64,000 nucleotides of DNA. It comes from an uncultured Alphaproteobacteria bacterium (GTDB taxonomy: Bacteria > Pseudomonadota > Alphaproteobacteria > Micavibrionales > UBA1664). Position 1 is the first letter of the stretch. Every line of letters begins with the position of its first letter. Below are positions 44,653-55,533 of this stretch, piece by piece. The stretch is taken from contig CALSUG010000005.1 in NCBI GenBank assembly GCA_943789475.1, positions 331,470-395,469 of the forward strand, read 5' to 3'. The notes beneath the pieces are model-generated. The model saw nothing but the letters and a program-made list of their open reading frames with translations. It did not search any database and was not told the origin of the DNA. A program made the translations under genes and the position numbers.

Positions 44653-46332
44653 CTACTCCAACAACGTAATGTGCACTTCGACCGCTGGACGAACGGAAAA
44701 CAATTCACGAAAATAACGTTTTGCGAATGATCTTATTTTTTCTTCTAACTTATCTTCTTTACGGCGATCCTTTGATGACATTTTAGAAATAGCGCGGTCG
44801 ATATAATCCTCTAAGTCTTCGAAATGTTTTTTATCTTTTTCGTGTTTCATATCAAACAACCCTAATGTTGTTGTTTGCATGTCCAAAATATCATCATCAA
44901 CAAGATCGTAAACAAGCGATACCATGACCGCGCCGTTAAAGCTCATCTTGCGACGTTGTGCCACGGCGGCGTGGTTCAAATCAACAATACGGTCAAAATC
45001 AACAACTTGTAATCCCGCATGTACGAAACCTTTTGTTTCCACAACACCTTGCGCGTCAATTGTCATGATTTGCCCGTTTTCAGGAACCGTTGAATTGTCA
45101 TGCAACGCGGCATGTGCCGATTGTTGCATGCGTTCACCATGAATGGCGATCATCGCCTTTGGTTTGACCCAAGACAACATTTTTTGGATTTCACCACTGC
45201 GCGGATGGCCAGATACATGAATTGTCTCACCCGCATTATCAGGGTCAATAACATTCACACCATTTTCCAATAGTGAATTTTTCATGTCCAAAATACCACG
45301 TTCGTTCCCCGGAATTGACCTTGCCGAAAAGAACACAGTGTCACCTTGTGCAAATTTAATGTGCGGATGTTGACGACGGGCGATTTTGGCCAGTGCCGCG
45401 CGCCCCTCACCTTGTGATCCTGTGACGATATAGACCAATTTATCGGCAGGAATTGATTTTGCCTCTTCCCAATCAACAAAATGTGTATCAGCGTCCAAAT
45501 AACCACATTCGCGTGCGTTTTCGACCATTTTGGCCAATGACCAACCCGCAAGACATACCTTGCGCTTATGCGCCTTTGCCGCACGGCAAATACCAATCAC
45601 ACGTGAAATATTGGATGAAAATAATGTGACCGCAATGCGCCCGCCACAATCACCAAATAATTTTTCAAATGCGGGGGATACTTCAGATTCAGATTTACTA
45701 AATCCATCAACAGGTGCATTTGTTGAATCACCAATATAGGCCAATACGCCTTTATCACTCAGTGCCTTAAATGCATCTTCCGATGTTGGTTTACCCACAA
45801 CTGGTTTTGGATCTAAATTCCAATCACCACTATGCAATACGGTTCCTGTTTCCGTCGTAATCGCCAAGGCATAGGCCTCAGGAATAGAATGTGCCACCGA
45901 TATCGCCTGCACATCAAAGCAACCGATTTTCAAATCACCTTCATTATATTCAATAATTTCTGGTGTACCGTTTTCAGGCGGATATTCCGCAAATTTACGT
46001 TTTAAAACACATGCCGCAAATGGTGATGCATAAATTGGGCATTGCAAACGAGGCCAAACACGTGCAACCGCACCAATATGATCCTCATGTGCGTGGGTAA
46101 TAATCAATCCTTGTAATCGATCTTTTTGTCCTTCGATAAACTGGGGGTCGGGTAACATGATATCAACACCAGGCAATGTATCATCAGCAAATGCAATACC
46201 ACAATCAATGGCCAACCATTGACCATCAAATCCATAAAGGTTGAAGTTCGCGCCAAATTGACCACATCCACCAAGGGGCAAAAATGTTATGGCTTTGTTA
46301 TCAGGGATATATTTATTAGATTTTTTGTTCAT
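44653..46332 (-). CDS. rnj: ribonuclease J
   Basis: 559-residue metallo-beta-lactamase/beta-CASP nuclease with 5'-3' exo- and endonuclease activity, used in rRNA maturation and mRNA decay. Metal motif 'ITHAHEDHIGA' (HXHXDH), further ligand 'LHSGDWNLDP', beta-CASP signatures 'VTGSQGEGRAAL' and 'VSGHPRSGEIQKML', and a C-terminal domain from about residue 460. The start overlaps the coaX stop by 4 bases. RNase J beside coaX is typical of Alphaproteobacteria. Confidence 0.96.
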   Translation of the reverse strand: MNKKSNKYIPDNKAITFLPLGGCGQFGANFNLYGFDGQWLAIDCGIAFADDTLPGVDIMLPDPQFIEGQKDRLQGLIITHAHEDHIGAVARVWPRLQCPIYASPFAACVLKRKFAEYPPENGTPEIIEYNEGDLKIGCFDVQAISVAHSIPEAYALAITTETGTVLHSGDWNLDPKPVVGKPTSEDAFKALSDKGVLAYIGDSTNAPVDGFSKSESEVSPAFEKLFGDCGGRIAVTLFSSNISRVIGICRAAKAHKRKVCLAGWSLAKMVENARECGYLDADTHFVDWEEAKSIPADKLVYIVTGSQGEGRAALAKIARRQHPHIKFAQGDTVFFSARSIPGNERGILDMKNSLLENGVNVIDPDNAGETIHVSGHPRSGEIQKMLSWVKPKAMIAIHGERMQQSAHAALHDNSTVPENGQIMTIDAQGVVETKGFVHAGLQVVDFDRIVDLNHAAVAQRRKMSFNGAVMVSLVYDLVDDDILDMQTTTLGLFDMKHEKDKKHFEDLEDYIDRAISKMSSKDRRKEDKLEEKIRSFAKRYFRELFSVRPAVEVHITLLE

Positions 46333-47123
46333 GCGACGGACTGTATATGCTTAGCGTTAAAATTCATAGCATGAATGTGGCGCAAACCTTCTAAAGTCAA
46401 ATCACCGTCCACATGGTCAATGATATCCGTTCCATGGGCAATGATGGATGCCAAACCACCCGTTGCAATCACGCTTGGTTTTACTCCCAATTCATCCGTA
46501 ATACGCGCCATCATGCCCTCTATCATTGATACATACCCCCAATAAAGACCTGATTGCATTGCGTTCATCGTTGTATTACCGATCACCTTATCCGTTTTTT
46601 CAACACTGATTTTGGGTAAGGCCGCCGCCGCGCGGAACAATGCATCCACTGACAAATTAACCCCTGGTGAAATTACACCGCCAATATACGCCCCCTGCCC
46701 GTCAATCACATCAAATGTTGTTGCCGTGCCAAAATCAATAATAACACACGGACATTGATATTTTATTTTGGCCGCAATGGCGTTTACAATACGGTCCGCG
46801 CCTAATGTTTCTGGATTGGGCAATTGAATATCAAGATTAATTTTAACATCTGCGTCCTTGATAAACTTTGGAAACACATCAAAATATTTTGAACATAGCT
46901 TCTTTAAATTAAAATTAGCATCCGGCACGACCGAACTTATCAGCGCATTATTAATATTCGAAAATTCAATATTTTCATTTTTCATCAATGGCATCAACCA
47001 TGATGCATATTCATCGGCCGTCCGCGTCGCATCGGATTTACACCGCCATGTTGTGTGCGTGCCATCATCATTAAATATCGCAAACACACTATTCGTATTC
47101 CCACAATCAATCGCTAAAAACAT
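46329..47123 (-). CDS. coaX: type III pantothenate kinase
   Basis: 264 residues (GTG at 47129 is an alternative two codons earlier). First step of CoA synthesis, ATP-dependent phosphorylation of pantothenate. ASKHA-fold motifs: 'AIDCGNTNSVFAIF' (phosphate 1), 'CVIIDFGTATTFDVID' (phosphate 2) and 'VIATGGLASI' (adenosine). 'PETLGADRIVNA' is the pantothenate-site signature. Completes the pathway with coaBC at 1.6 kb. It follows birA by 20 bases. Confidence 0.95.
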   Translation of the reverse strand: MFLAIDCGNTNSVFAIFNDDGTHTTWRCKSDATRTADEYASWLMPLMKNENIEFSNINNALISSVVPDANFNLKKLCSKYFDVFPKFIKDADVKINLDIQLPNPETLGADRIVNAIAAKIKYQCPCVIIDFGTATTFDVIDGQGAYIGGVISPGVNLSVDALFRAAAALPKISVEKTDKVIGNTTMNAMQSGLYWGYVSMIEGMMARITDELGVKPSVIATGGLASIIAHGTDIIDHVDGDLTLEGLRHIHAMNFNAKHIQSVA

Positions 47124-47143
47124 GATCACTATCTTTCTTTATA

Positions 47144-47821
47144 TCAAACGATGATTTCACCGCTGTTTATATGCCTTAAATAACCATCTTTTTCACGTAA
47201 AAGCAACGTTCCGCTTTCGTCTAAGCCTTCAAACACTCCATCATAGATCACATTGGGCAATCGTGCATGAATAGGTTCATTCAACTTATAGGCACGGGAC
47301 ATCCATTGGTCACGAATATTTTCAAAACCAATCTCTTCCCATTGGGTATAGTAATGTCTGATATATTTTAGAAATGCATCACGAAAATCATTCACTGATA
47401 TCTCATGAAAATCTGTTATTTTTGATCTATCATCGGGGCAGATTTCTATATTCACACCTGTTCCAATAATGACATGGTCGTCATATGCCTCGATCAATAT
47501 ACCGGCCAGTTTTTTTCCACTGATTAAAACGTCGTTAGGCCATTTAAGGTTGATATCATCGCCCCCTATTCCAACCTCACGACACGATCGTGCCAATGCC
47601 ACGGCAATAACAAATGACAATTGTCCCCATAACGGTTTTTCGCATGTTGGTTTTAAAATAATTGATTGGTATAAATTCCCTTTTGGAGATAACCATTGGT
47701 TTCCACGACGGCCACGTCCGCCGGTTTGCTCGCCCGCTTGTATAACGCGTCCATGCACTAAACCATCGCGTGCGATATCCATTGTGGAGCCAACGGATTC
47801 AAAATAATGAATATCAAACAT
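47144..47821 (-). CDS. birA: biotin--[acetyl-CoA-carboxylase] ligase, without repressor domain
   Basis: 225 residues. Attaches biotin to the carrier subunit of acetyl-CoA carboxylase. Biotinyl-AMP loop 'GGRGRRGNQWLSPKGNLYQS', the lysine and Asn motif 'NLKWPNDVLISGKKLAGILIE', and the small C-terminal domain are present. No N-terminal winged helix exists, so it cannot repress bio genes as E. coli BirA does; this is the usual alphaproteobacterial form. It sits 9 bases after nuoN. Confidence 0.95.
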   Translation of the reverse strand: MFDIHYFESVGSTMDIARDGLVHGRVIQAGEQTGGRGRRGNQWLSPKGNLYQSIILKPTCEKPLWGQLSFVIAVALARSCREVGIGGDDINLKWPNDVLISGKKLAGILIEAYDDHVIIGTGVNIEICPDDRSKITDFHEISVNDFRDAFLKYIRHYYTQWEEIGFENIRDQWMSRAYKLNEPIHARLPNVIYDGVFEGLDESGTLLLREKDGYLRHINSGEIIV

Positions 47822-47830
47822 GGTTAAATT

Positions 47831-49303
47831 TTAACGCAATGATAATGCCGCTTGTGTTGCCTCATAAACCAACCAATCAGGATAGAATATGAATGTCACA
47901 ACAAATAAAACACTTGGCACACCAACCCAACGCAATAAACGTGATGGTGCGACAACGTAATCATCATGCGCACTTGGTTGATCAAAGAACATAATCTTGA
48001 TCAATTTTAGATAATAATAGGATGCAACAACCGATGCACACACACCAAGAACAGCCAGCGTGTAATATCCGCCATCTAACACAGCCTTAAAGATATACAG
48101 CTTTCCAAAGAATCCTGCCAATGGTGGTATACCCGCCATCGAGAATAGCATAATGGCCAAACCATATGCCACAACAGGTGATTTTTTCGACAACCCTGCA
48201 AATTCATTTAGATTTGTCGCGGCAACATTATCTTTGTTACGAACGGACAATATCATCGCAAATGTCCCTGCCGTCATCACAAGGTAAATTGATAAATATA
48301 CAAGTGTTGCAGTCACACCAGTAAAACCGCCAACGAAATAACCCAACAACGCATACCCCATATGTCCGATTGATGAATACGCCAATAATCGATAAAGGTT
48401 TTTTTGCACCAAACCTGCAAACGCACCCAAAGCCATTGAGGCCAATGATATTGCGAAAATGATTTGTGCCCAATCAGAATGTAATTCACCAAATGCCGAA
48501 AATAAAACACGTGCCATTAATGCCATCGCCGCCATTTTGGGTGCCATGGCAAAAAATGCGGTCACCGATGATGGCGCACCTTGATACACATCGGGTGTCC
48601 ACATGTGGAACGGTACGGCCGAAATTTTAAACGCCAATCCAACCAAAATAAAGACAAGGCCAACCAACATGCCCATCGACACCATGTCCGTTTGTTCGAT
48701 TAATACGATATCGGCAATTAATGGGAATGATGTCGTGCCCGTATATCCGTATATCAATGAAATACCAAACAACAACATACCCGATGATAACGCACCAAGG
48801 ATGAAGTATTTCAATCCTGCCTCTGATGATGTCAGGCTATTTCGGTTAAATGCTGCCAAGATATAAAGTGCAAGTGATTGTAATTCTAATCCCATGTAAA
48901 GTGATAACATATTATTGGATGAAATCATGATATTCATCCCCAAGGTCGCAAGTAATATGAGGATCACATATTCAAATTTACCGATCACATGATCGCCAAG
49001 GTCACGCACACCCATAAATATCGCGGATATAGCACCAATAGATACCAAAACCTTCATAAACACGCCAAAACGGTCATAAACAAGCATATCGCCAAATAAA
49101 GTGATGCTATCCCCGCTATTATCCTGTTGTAATGTCATGATAAGTGTCAGGACAAGAGCCGTCACACCACCAATGGCAATACGGTGAAACGCACGCGTTT
49201 TTAAACAAACACCTACGGCCAAGAGAATGAGCGCGGCACAAGCCAAAAACACATCCGCGCGCGCCATGTAAAGATCAGTTATAATTGTCGTCATATCCAT
49301 CAT
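47831..49303 (-). CDS. nuoN: NADH-quinone oxidoreductase subunit N
   Basis: 490-residue antiporter-like proton-pumping subunit of complex I with about 14 membrane helices. Conserved features include 'MGLELQSLALYILAAFNR' (key Glu in helix 5), 'FILVGLAFKISAVPFHMWTPDVYQGAP' (key Lys in helix 7) and 'NLYRLLAYSSIGHMGYALLGY'. The ATG overlaps the nuoM stop as TAATG. Complete. Confidence 0.96.
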   Translation of the reverse strand: MMDMTTIITDLYMARADVFLACAALILLAVGVCLKTRAFHRIAIGGVTALVLTLIMTLQQDNSGDSITLFGDMLVYDRFGVFMKVLVSIGAISAIFMGVRDLGDHVIGKFEYVILILLATLGMNIMISSNNMLSLYMGLELQSLALYILAAFNRNSLTSSEAGLKYFILGALSSGMLLFGISLIYGYTGTTSFPLIADIVLIEQTDMVSMGMLVGLVFILVGLAFKISAVPFHMWTPDVYQGAPSSVTAFFAMAPKMAAMALMARVLFSAFGELHSDWAQIIFAISLASMALGAFAGLVQKNLYRLLAYSSIGHMGYALLGYFVGGFTGVTATLVYLSIYLVMTAGTFAMILSVRNKDNVAATNLNEFAGLSKKSPVVAYGLAIMLFSMAGIPPLAGFFGKLYIFKAVLDGGYYTLAVLGVCASVVASYYYLKLIKIMFFDQPSAHDDYVVAPSRLLRWVGVPSVLFVVTFIFYPDWLVYEATQAALSLR

Positions 49304-50829
49304 TATCGTCCCAATCTTGCCAATTCATTTGTCGGAAGCGATATCGCCTCATAATAATTTGCTAATAAATTTTCTACACTTGGTGCAATGCGATCTAAAA
49401 CAAAATTGGGTTGAACACCAATCCATAAAACCATCGCGGCCAATGGAATAAGTGCAAATTTTTCCATTCCATTCACATCGCTCATCTTTAACGCATCCTT
49501 GTTTTTACCAGGACCAAAAACAACCTGACGATATAACCACAACATATATGTTGCGCCCAACACCAATCCTGATGCTGCCAATGTTCCGATAACCGTATCA
49601 ATTTGGAATGCCCCCATGAGTGACAATATCTCACCAACAAATCCTGACGTTCCCGGCAATCCAACAGATCCCAACATGAATATCATGAATAATGTCGCGT
49701 ATTTAGGCATGTTTTTAACAATACCGCCATAACGTGATATTTCACGTGTATGTAATCGGTCGTAAATCACACCAACACAAAGGAATAACGCTGCGGAAAT
49801 AAGACCATGCGAAATCATTTGGAATATAGCACCCTCGACCCCTTGTGTCGTTGCCGTAAATATCCCTAATGTCACATACCCCATATGCGCCACAGAAGAA
49901 TACGCAATCATCTTCTTCATATCATCTTGTACTAATGCGATTAATGATGTGTAGATAATCGCGATGACCGATAACCAGAATATCATCGGTGCAAAATATT
50001 CAACCGCCTCGGGGAACATAGGAATGGAAAACCTTAGGAAACCATAACCACCCATTTTCAACAAAACACCCGCCAATATCACAGAACCACCCGTTGGTGC
50101 CTCAACGTGAGCATCAGGCAACCATGTATGCACAGGCCACATGGGCATCTTCACTGCAAATGATGCAAAAAACGCAACAAACAACCACATTTGCGCCATA
50201 TACGGGTATCCTTGCTCCATCAAGGTTGGGATATCGGTTGTTCCCGCCTCGTTAAACATATAGATCAACGCGATTAACATGAGGACAGAACCAAGAAGTG
50301 TAAAGAGGAAGAATTTAAACGCGGCATAAACCCTGCGCGGTCCACCCCAAACACCGATAAGCAAGAACATCGGCAATAGAACACCTTCAAAAAAGATGTA
50401 GAATAATATGCCGTCTAACGCACAAAATGTTCCGATCATAAATGTTTCAAGAACAAGCAACGCGCATACATATTCACGCACGCGTGATTTTACCGATTGT
50501 TTGCACAACAAAATACATAAAGGGGTGAGTAATGTTGAAAGCATGACAAAGAAAACGGATATACCATCAGCCCCCATACTATATGTCAGGTTCAATCCCT
50601 CGAACCAAATAACATTTTCAACAAATTGGAAATCGGCAGTTGTCTTATCAAATTGAAACAACATCACGCACGATAGTGCAAAAACAACAAATGATACAAA
50701 TGCACCAACATTCACCGCATTGTTTTTAACACGTTCATCATTCGCGCCCTTGATAATCATGACAAATAATGCACCAACAAGTGGCAAAAATGTCATGAAT
50801 GACAATAGTGGGAAGTTTTCTAAATTCAT
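49303..50829 (-). CDS. nuoM: NADH-quinone oxidoreductase subunit M
   Basis: 508-residue antiporter-like subunit. Helix 5 Glu in 'FYIFFEGVLLPMFLLIGVWGG', helix 7 Lys in 'FFASFAVKMPMWPVHTWLPDAHVEAPTGGSV' and helix 8 'DMKKMIAYSSVAHMGYVTLGIF' are standard for NuoM. The start lies 4 bases after nuoL. Complete. Confidence 0.96.
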   Translation of the reverse strand: MNLENFPLLSFMTFLPLVGALFVMIIKGANDERVKNNAVNVGAFVSFVVFALSCVMLFQFDKTTADFQFVENVIWFEGLNLTYSMGADGISVFFVMLSTLLTPLCILLCKQSVKSRVREYVCALLVLETFMIGTFCALDGILFYIFFEGVLLPMFLLIGVWGGPRRVYAAFKFFLFTLLGSVLMLIALIYMFNEAGTTDIPTLMEQGYPYMAQMWLFVAFFASFAVKMPMWPVHTWLPDAHVEAPTGGSVILAGVLLKMGGYGFLRFSIPMFPEAVEYFAPMIFWLSVIAIIYTSLIALVQDDMKKMIAYSSVAHMGYVTLGIFTATTQGVEGAIFQMISHGLISAALFLCVGVIYDRLHTREISRYGGIVKNMPKYATLFMIFMLGSVGLPGTSGFVGEILSLMGAFQIDTVIGTLAASGLVLGATYMLWLYRQVVFGPGKNKDALKMSDVNGMEKFALIPLAAMVLWIGVQPNFVLDRIAPSVENLLANYYEAISLPTNELARLGR

Positions 50830-50833
50830 ATTA

Positions 50834-52771
50834 TTACACCATCACCATTTGATAAAAAATCCAACTTATAATCGCAATCAAACCAACCATCATCATGAAC
50901 GCATAATGATATACAAAACCGGTCTGAATTTTTGATAAAATTTGCGAACCGCATTGTGATATTTTTGCAATGCCGTCTGGCCCTAATCCATTAATCATTT
51001 TTTGATCACCCCATTTTGTAAAGAGGCGTCCCAAGGCAATTAATGGTTTTTGAAACACTCCATGGTACAATTCATCGATATAATATTTATTAAAAAACAA
51101 TGCATGGATTGGTTTTAATAATCGAGACACAAATCCTGCAAATTTGCCACCTGTTCCATATATCAGTGTTGCAATCACAATACCTGACACAGCAACAACC
51201 AATGGTGTTTTCTTGACCCACATTGGGACATGGTGCGCGGCCTCAACTGTATCATTGCCTGTTAAGACAAATAATGCATCCGCCCAAAAAAGCGCGCGAT
51301 CATGGCCAACGAATAATTCATAAAACACATATCCTGCGCCACATGCACCAATCGCCAATACAAATAACGGCAGCGTCATCACAAAAGGACTTTCATGCAC
51401 ATGCGCCATTGTTTTTTCATCCGCGCGTGGTTTTCCATGGAACGTCATGATAATCAAACGCCAACTATAAAATGCCGTAATAAACGCCGCCGTGACACCT
51501 AACCAATAGGCCAAGTTACCGTGCGCACTTTGGTCCGCCCATGCGGCCTCTAAAACCATATCTTTTGAAAAATATCCTGCGAATAAAGGAATACCAGCCA
51601 AGGCCAATGATCCAATCCACATCATCGCGTAGGTAAATGGTATTTTTTTCCAAATCCCACCCATTTTACGCATATCTTGTTCGTTGCTCATCGCGTGAAT
51701 GACAGAACCTGCACCAAGGAATAATAACGCCTTGAAAAATGCGTGCGTCATTAAATGAAACATCGCCGCGCCATATGCGGATACCCCCAGTGCAAAAAAC
51801 ATATATCCCAATTGTGACATTGTTGAATAGGCAATAACACGCTTGATATCAAATTGCGTCATACCAATCGTTGCCGCCACAATCGCGGTCAGTGCCCCGA
51901 TATATGTAACGACCTCTAACGCGAATGGTGCGTATTCGTACACTGGTGAAAACCGCGCGACCAAAAATATACCTGCGGTAACCATTGTTGCCGCGTGAAT
52001 AAGTGCGGATACAGGTGTTGGCCCTTCCATTGCATCAGGCAACCAAGTGTGAAGCCCCAATTGTGCCGATTTACCACATGCCCCAATGAATAATAATAAA
52101 CATGCGAGTGTCAGTGCATGAATTTCATATCCCCAAAATTCAAATGTTTCATGTTTGAATTGAGCCACAGATGCAAATATCGTGTCAAATTGTACGGATC
52201 CGAAAATCATGAATAATGTAAATATCCCAAGCGCGAGTCCCAGATCTCCTACGCGGTTAACAATAAAAGCCTTCATTGCCGCGCGGTTGGCTGAATGTTT
52301 ATGATTCCAAAATCCGATAAGGAGATAAGACGCCAATCCAACGCCCTCCCAACCAAAAAACAGTTGGATCAAATTATCCGCCGTCACCAACATCAACATG
52401 GCAAAGGTAAATAGTGATAGGTAACTCATAAACCGTGCGCGTGCCTTATCATGGCTCATATACCCAACAGAATATAAATGCACACACGCCGATACAATCG
52501 TGATCACACACATCATCACAACGGATAATGTATCCAAACGCACAGCCCAATCGGCATTAAAATTACCAGATGTTATCCATATCATTACGGGTTCAACGGA
52601 TGTATTGCCGAGCAACGCTACATCATGAAATAACAAACATGATAATACGGCGGATGCGATTAATCCCGCACATGTAACAAATTGAACCATTCGATTACCA
52701 AGAAAACCACCAAACAAAAAAGTAATTGCGAAAGTAGCCAAAGGTAAAAAGACAGCATAAAGACCTAACAT
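50834..52771 (-). CDS. nuoL: NADH-quinone oxidoreductase subunit L
   Basis: 645-residue distal antiporter-like subunit with the long lateral helix at the C terminus. 'LFFGWEGVGLASYLLIGFW' holds the helix 5 acidic residue; 'FIGACGKSAQLGLHTWLPDAMEGPTPVSALIHAATMV' holds the channel Lys; 'DIKRVIAYSTMSQLGYMFFALG' follows. The length is normal. Begins 6 bases after nuoK. Confidence 0.96.
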   Translation of the reverse strand: MLGLYAVFLPLATFAITFLFGGFLGNRMVQFVTCAGLIASAVLSCLLFHDVALLGNTSVEPVMIWITSGNFNADWAVRLDTLSVVMMCVITIVSACVHLYSVGYMSHDKARARFMSYLSLFTFAMLMLVTADNLIQLFFGWEGVGLASYLLIGFWNHKHSANRAAMKAFIVNRVGDLGLALGIFTLFMIFGSVQFDTIFASVAQFKHETFEFWGYEIHALTLACLLLFIGACGKSAQLGLHTWLPDAMEGPTPVSALIHAATMVTAGIFLVARFSPVYEYAPFALEVVTYIGALTAIVAATIGMTQFDIKRVIAYSTMSQLGYMFFALGVSAYGAAMFHLMTHAFFKALLFLGAGSVIHAMSNEQDMRKMGGIWKKIPFTYAMMWIGSLALAGIPLFAGYFSKDMVLEAAWADQSAHGNLAYWLGVTAAFITAFYSWRLIIMTFHGKPRADEKTMAHVHESPFVMTLPLFVLAIGACGAGYVFYELFVGHDRALFWADALFVLTGNDTVEAAHHVPMWVKKTPLVVAVSGIVIATLIYGTGGKFAGFVSRLLKPIHALFFNKYYIDELYHGVFQKPLIALGRLFTKWGDQKMINGLGPDGIAKISQCGSQILSKIQTGFVYHYAFMMMVGLIAIISWIFYQMVMV

Positions 52772-52777
52772 AGTTTC

Positions 52778-53089
52778 TTACCCTTTCAATTCCGACAAAT
52801 CATCAACCAAGATTTGTCCTTTATTACGGAAGAACGTTACCAAAATGGCCAAACCAATTGCGGCTTCGGCGGCAGCAACGGTTAATATGAACATCGAAAA
52901 TACTTGTCCGTGCAAATCACCATGATGCGCCGAAAATGCCACAAAATTAATGTTCACGGCCAACAACATCAATTCAATCGACATCAAAATAACGATAATA
53001 TTTTTACGGTTCAAGAAAATGCCAAAAACGCCGATAACAAATAAAATTGCCGCTAATGTTAGATAGTGAAACAAGCCAACTTCAACCAT
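52778..53089 (-). CDS. nuoK: NADH-quinone oxidoreductase subunit K
   Basis: 103 residues, three membrane helices, with the conserved Glu in '[20 protein letters not shown]' and a second one in '[19 protein letters not shown]'. Two bases after nuoJ. Complete. Confidence 0.96.
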   Translation of the reverse strand: MVEVGLFHYLTLAAILFVIGVFGIFLNRKNIIVILMSIELMLLAVNINFVAFSAHHGDLHGQVFSMFILTVAAAEAAIGLAILVTFFRNKGQILVDDLSELKG

Positions 53090-53091
53090 GA

Positions 53092-53700
53092 TTATACCCC
53101 TGCCCCCGTTTCAACCTTAACCAGTTCAACGGCATCTTGCGGTTGTGTTTTAATTTGTTTTGAAATGTTTTGACGACGTACACCGGGGCGATGACGCAAC
53201 GTCAATGTAATAGCACCAATCATGGCAACCAATAAGACAAGCCCCGACACCTGAAAGGGTAAAATATATTGCGTATATATCATTGAACCAAGTGCGTGTG
53301 TATTACTTTTTTCCAATCCTGTTGGTTCTGCCGCCAATGTCAATGATGCCCCTTCTGCGGGTGCCCATGCAAAGTAAAGAAAGCCAAGTTCCGCTAATAA
53401 TAATCCACCAACGACAAGTCCCAATGGAACATATTTCATTACACCTTTACGAAGCCCGACAAAATCAACATCCAACATCATGACAACGAATAGGAATAAG
53501 ACGGCAACCGCCCCAACATAAACAATAGCCAAAATCATACCAATGAATTCAGCACCGAGCAGAACAAATAAACCTGCGGCATTAAAGAAACATAAAATAA
53601 GAAATAAAACAGAATGGACGGGATTACGCGCCGTAATCACCAACAGGGATGAAAAAATTAAAATACAGGCAAAGATATAAAATACGGCTTCTGCTATCAC
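53092..53700 (-). CDS. nuoJ: NADH-quinone oxidoreductase subunit J
   Basis: 202 residues, five membrane helices. The family N terminus '[20 protein letters not shown]' begins at a GTG (53700), which is chosen over a TTG 36 codons upstream whose leader ('RYKYRRYNRINFRVG') has no counterpart in NuoJ. Helix 3 pi-bulge region '[30 protein letters not shown]' is intact. Preceded by a 313-base gap from nuoI that could hold its own promoter. Confidence 0.93.
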   Translation of the reverse strand: MIAEAVFYIFACILIFSSLLVITARNPVHSVLFLILCFFNAAGLFVLLGAEFIGMILAIVYVGAVAVLFLFVVMMLDVDFVGLRKGVMKYVPLGLVVGGLLLAELGFLYFAWAPAEGASLTLAAEPTGLEKSNTHALGSMIYTQYILPFQVSGLVLLVAMIGAITLTLRHRPGVRRQNISKQIKTQPQDAVELVKVETGAGV

Positions 53701-53739
53701 GTGATATTGAGATCCCACTCGAAAATTGATTCTGTTATA

Positions 53740-53768
53740 ACGTCTATATTTGTAACGGTTTTGCAAAA
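53740..53768 (-). promoter_or_regulatory. possible promoter of nuoJ-N
   Basis: On the minus strand TTGCCA and TACAAA are separated by 17 bases, about 40-70 bases upstream of the GTG of nuoJ. The -10 box matches only 4 of 6. The 313-base spacing between nuoI and nuoJ makes an internal promoter plausible. Confidence 0.3.
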
Positions 53769-53853
53769 ATGTGGCAAGAGAGTGACAATATTTATCCAAT
53801 ATAAACAAAGTTTTTTATTGTAAAACAACTCTCATCTGTTGTATGTAAACGAC

Positions 53854-54045
53854 ATGACACGAGATCAAATGATAAAAGCACTTTGTGACCACTATAATGC
53901 ACAAAATACTGGACAAGGTCCGATGGAAAACTCGGATAATTATGATGGCGTTTCTACAAGAAGTTTAGAGAATATGGTTAAATCCCTTCCCAACCAAAAA
54001 TCTAAAACAAGTACTAACGGTACTCGGCGTCAGCGGCTAGGTTAG
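53854..54045 (+). CDS. possible 63-residue protein opposite the nuoI-nuoJ gap
   Basis: Reading from the ATG at 53854 gives a hydrophilic protein beginning [20 protein letters not shown] and containing '[16 protein letters not shown]', which has a natural-looking amino-acid mix and two helical segments. It runs against the nuo genes and its last 32 bases are antisense to the end of nuoI. No ribosome-binding site is seen. It may be a real small gene inserted in the operon or a chance frame. Confidence 0.35.
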   Translation: MTRDQMIKALCDHYNAQNTGQGPMENSDNYDGVSTRSLENMVKSLPNQKSKTSTNGTRRQRLG

Positions 54046-54499
54046 CGGCAATCTGCGCTTCCCATTTGTCACCATTATCTAATAACTTATCTTTGTTATA
54101 AAATAGTTCTTCACGTGTTTCGGTTGCGAATTCAAAATTTGGTCCCTCGACAATTGCATCAACTGGGCATGCCTCCTGACACAAACCACAATAAATACAT
54201 TTCGTCATATCGATATCGTATTTTGTTGTACGACGTGAACCGTCTTCGCGTTCCTCTGCTTCAATCGTAATGGCTAGTGCTGGGCAAATTGCCTCGCATA
54301 ATTTACACGCAATACAACGTTCCTCACCATTTGGATAACGGCGAAGCGCGTGTTCACCACGGAAACGAGGTGAAATAGGCGCCTTTTCATAAGGGTAATT
54401 AAGTGTAACCTTCTCACGAAACATATAAGAAAACGTCTTGGCAAAACCAATTACAATTTCATAAAGAAGAAAAGATTTAGCGTATTGAATCAAGTGCAT
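54014..54499 (-). CDS. nuoI: NADH-quinone oxidoreductase subunit I
   Basis: 161-residue ferredoxin-like subunit carrying clusters N6a and N6b. Two [4Fe-4S] motifs: '[12 protein letters not shown]' and '[12 protein letters not shown]', each CX2CX2CX3CP. N-terminal amphipathic helix '[18 protein letters not shown]' and '[19 protein letters not shown]' are typical. Complete. It lies 15 bases after nuoH. Confidence 0.97.
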   Translation of the reverse strand: MHLIQYAKSFLLYEIVIGFAKTFSYMFREKVTLNYPYEKAPISPRFRGEHALRRYPNGEERCIACKLCEAICPALAITIEAEEREDGSRRTTKYDIDMTKCIYCGLCQEACPVDAIVEGPNFEFATETREELFYNKDKLLDNGDKWEAQIAANLAADAEYR

Positions 54500-54514
54500 G
54501 TCTATTAAAATATC

Positions 54515-55531
54515 CTATTTCGGGAAAGCGTCCAAATATAAAAGTGTTCCTGAGATCACAACAACCCAAATTAATGTAAATGGCAGGAATATTTTCCACC
54601 CCAAACGCATCAATTGGTCATAACGATAGCGCGGTAATGACGCACGCGTCCAAATAAAGAAGAATAAAATTGAAAATGTTTTTAGCCCAAACCAAATCAC
54701 ACCTGGTACGGCATTAATGATATCGCCTTCTAAACCAAACGGTACGTTCCACCCACCCATGAACAAGATCACGGCCATGGCGGACATTAAAATCATGTTG
54801 GCATATTCACCAAGGAAGAATAATGCGAATGCCATTCCTGAATATTCAACCATAAACCCACCTGATAATTCAGATTCACCCTCTGGCAAATCAAACGGTG
54901 CACGGTTTGTTTCTGCCAAAATGGAGATCAAAAACACAATGAACATAGGGAATAACAACGCATTCATCCACCATGTACGTTCTACCATTACAATCTCAGT
55001 CAAATTCAATGTCCCAACACAAAGAAGAACACAAACAATCACCAATCCCATGGACACTTCATAAGATACCATTTGCGCGGCAGATCGCATTCCACCAAGA
55101 AACGCATAACGTGAATTTGACGCCCACCCAGCCATCAAGACACCATAAACACCAACCGACGATACGGCGAATAAATACAAAATACCGACATTGATATTCG
55201 CAATCGCCCATCCTTCATTCACGGGAATAACCGCCCATGCAACCAATGATAAAAACAAAGTCAACATTGGCGCCAATATAAATACAGGACCATGCGCACG
55301 TGATGGAATAACGATTTCTTTTGAAAATAATTTTACCCCATCGGCAACTGCTTGTAACAACCCAAATGGTCCAACCGTTTGTGGACCTTGGCGTAATTGC
55401 ATCGCCCCCATCACCTTACGTTCCATATAAGTCAATAACGCAACACATGTTAATAATGGCACAATAATCGCGAGCGCTTGCAACACGATTAATAATAAAG
55501 TCCAACCATATTCATTCATTAATTCAGTCAT
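54515..55531 (-). CDS. nuoH: NADH-quinone oxidoreductase subunit H
   Basis: 338-residue membrane subunit that forms the quinone-chamber entrance and the start of the proton path. '[38 protein letters not shown]' and '[35 protein letters not shown]' are the NuoH signatures with the acidic loop. About eight membrane helices, full length. It starts 2 bases after the MazG-like gene. Confidence 0.97.
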   Translation of the reverse strand: MTELMNEYGWTLLLIVLQALAIIVPLLTCVALLTYMERKVMGAMQLRQGPQTVGPFGLLQAVADGVKLFSKEIVIPSRAHGPVFILAPMLTLFLSLVAWAVIPVNEGWAIANINVGILYLFAVSSVGVYGVLMAGWASNSRYAFLGGMRSAAQMVSYEVSMGLVIVCVLLCVGTLNLTEIVMVERTWWMNALLFPMFIVFLISILAETNRAPFDLPEGESELSGGFMVEYSGMAFALFFLGEYANMILMSAMAVILFMGGWNVPFGLEGDIINAVPGVIWFGLKTFSILFFFIWTRASLPRYRYDQLMRLGWKIFLPFTLIWVVVISGTLLYLDAFPK

Positions 55532-55533
55532 GT

